Below are positions 5,029 through 6,119 of a DNA stretch of 6,119 nucleotides, one piece after another. The stretch spans positions 1-6,119 of the forward strand of contig CATPCK010000441.1 of the NCBI GenBank assembly GCA_955652655.1, given 5' to 3'. The notes beneath the pieces were generated by a model. The model made no database searches, was not told the DNA's origin, and saw nothing but the letters and a program-made list of their open reading frames with translations. The position numbers and the translations under genes are program-made. The first letter of the stretch is position 1. Each line of letters opens with the position of its first letter. This DNA comes from an uncultured Ktedonobacteraceae bacterium. Its GTDB lineage: Bacteria > Chloroflexota > Ktedonobacteria > Ktedonobacterales > Ktedonobacteraceae.

Positions 5029-6119
5029 ATGCAAAACGACCTTACAACACAAACACACCCAGCAGAGCAAGTGGAACAAACTACCTGTTGTATTGTTGGG
5101 AGTGGACCAGCCGGTGCTGTATTAGCCCTGATCCTGGCGCGTCAGGGTGTTCCAGTACTGCTACTTGAAGAGCACATGGATTTTGATCGTGACTTTCGTG
5201 GCGACACAGTCCATCCATCGGTAATGGAAATAATGGACCAATTGGGCCTGGCGGATCGTCTACTCGCCATCGAACACACGCAAATCGATGCGCTACCGGT
5301 GCAGACCGCCGGGGGAACTGTAACTCTCGCCGACTTCCATCACCTGAAAACGAAGTTCCCGTATATCGCGATAATTCCCCAGGTACACTTCCTGGAGTTC
5401 GTTACGGGCGAGGCGAAACGCTACCCAAACTTCCGGCTGGTGATGGGCGCACGCGTGGAGAAGCTCATTATCGAGGATGGCTACGTGCATGGCGCGCATT
5501 ATCGCGGGCTGGACGGTTGGCACGAGGTGAGAGCCGTGCTCACTGTCGCTGCTGATGGACGCTTCTCTCGTGTGCGCAAATTAGCGGGTTTTGAGCCGAT
5601 CAAGACGGCGCCACCCATGGATGTACTCTGGTTTCGTTTGCCGCTCAAAACCGGCGATCCAAAGGAATCTGCTGGGCGTCTTGCGCCCGGTCATATCCTG
5701 ATAATCCTGAACCGTGCCGATTACTGGCAAGTTGGCTATATTATTCCAAAAGGAGGCTATCAGAAGATCCATGCCGCCGGTATGGAGACGCTGCGCAAAG
5801 AGCTTGCCGAACTGCTGCCTGAGTGGGCGGATCGCATAGCTACATTGGAGGCGTGGAAGCAGATCTCCGTCCTTTCTGTCGAATCAAGCCGCCTCCGACG
5901 CTGGTATCGCCCGGGGCTGCTCTTGATCGGTGATGCTGCCCATGTGATGTCGCCCGTTGCTGGTGTTGGTATTAACTACGCTATTCAAGATGCCGTGGTG
6001 GCAGCGAATATCCTGGGCGAAAAACTCAAAGCAGGCCGTGTGCGCTTAAGCGACCTGGCAGAGGTACAAAGAAAACGTGAGTGGCCCACGAGGATTATCC
6101 AGAGTTTTCAGCATATTAT
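5029..6119 (+). CDS. FAD-dependent monooxygenase, UbiH/PHBH class (3' truncated)
   Basis: The frame is open to the window edge, giving 363 visible residues. An ADP-binding fold at the N-terminus has IVGSGPAGAVLALILARQG (22-40) with GxGxxG at 24-29 and the ribose-binding glutamate E47 at the end of the second strand. RGDTVHPS (57-64) follows. The DG motif appears as AADGRFSRVR with D176-G177, and the second FAD motif is LLIGDAAHVMSPVAGVGIN (298-316). These three motifs in this order define class A flavoprotein hydroxylases, which use NAD(P)H and oxygen to hydroxylate or epoxidise small organic molecules. The first 19 residues are a polar extension before the fold. It probably needs about 30-50 more residues outside the window. 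It lies 24 bp after the permease in the same operon, suggesting oxidation of the compound that is exported, either as detoxification or as tailoring of a metabolite. Substrate assignment is not possible from sequence. A halogenase or geranylgeranyl-reductase-like activity is less likely. Confidence 0.88.
   Translation, partial: MQNDLTTQTHPAEQVEQTTCCIVGSGPAGAVLALILARQGVPVLLLEEHMDFDRDFRGDTVHPSVMEIMDQLGLADRLLAIEHTQIDALPVQTAGGTVTLADFHHLKTKFPYIAIIPQVHFLEFVTGEAKRYPNFRLVMGARVEKLIIEDGYVHGAHYRGLDGWHEVRAVLTVAADGRFSRVRKLAGFEPIKTAPPMDVLWFRLPLKTGDPKESAGRLAPGHILIILNRADYWQVGYIIPKGGYQKIHAAGMETLRKELAELLPEWADRIATLEAWKQISVLSVESSRLRRWYRPGLLLIGDAAHVMSPVAGVGINYAIQDAVVAANILGEKLKAGRVRLSDLAEVQRKREWPTRIIQSFQHI

Overview
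All recognisable genes lie on the + strand. The window is moderate in GC, with AT-rich intergenic regulatory DNA. An ECF-type sigma factor paired with a large single-pass membrane protein carrying a DUF4367-like C-terminal region, next to a TetR/ABC-2/FAD-oxygenase cassette, suggests a soil-type, metabolically complex bacterium. I lean towards Chloroflexota of the Ktedonobacteria type. This is an inference from gene style, not a computed assignment.

Layout: (1) 3-128 is the C-terminal tail of an iron-sulfur (4Fe-4S) protein cut by the window start. (2) 129-422 is intergenic. (3) 423-1091 and 1072-2274 form an overlapping two-gene unit: an ECF-like sigma factor with an unusual Gly-rich linker, and a transmembrane partner that is a candidate anti-sigma factor but has no cysteine or zinc-binding motif. 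(4) 2275-2398 holds a possible weak terminator, a near-consensus sigma-70-type promoter and a perfect inverted-repeat operator. (5) 2399-6119+ is a co-directional cassette: TetR regulator, ABC ATPase, ABC-2 permease and a UbiH/PHBH-class FAD-dependent monooxygenase that runs off the right edge.

How the genes fit together: the TetR protein probably represses its own promoter by binding the inverted repeat just downstream of the -10. A second copy of the same motif (16 of 19 bases identical) lies in the 54-bp gap between tetR and the ATPase gene, so the exporter genes are probably controlled by the same protein. ATPase and permease overlap by ATGA and make a DrrAB/YbhFSR-like half-and-half exporter. 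The monooxygenase follows 24 bp later. The cassette reads as a ligand-induced 'export plus oxidative modification' module for an unknown, probably hydrophobic, small molecule. The separate sigma/membrane-protein pair looks like an envelope-signal transcription switch. No RNA genes, CRISPR arrays, insertion sequences or attachment sites were seen.
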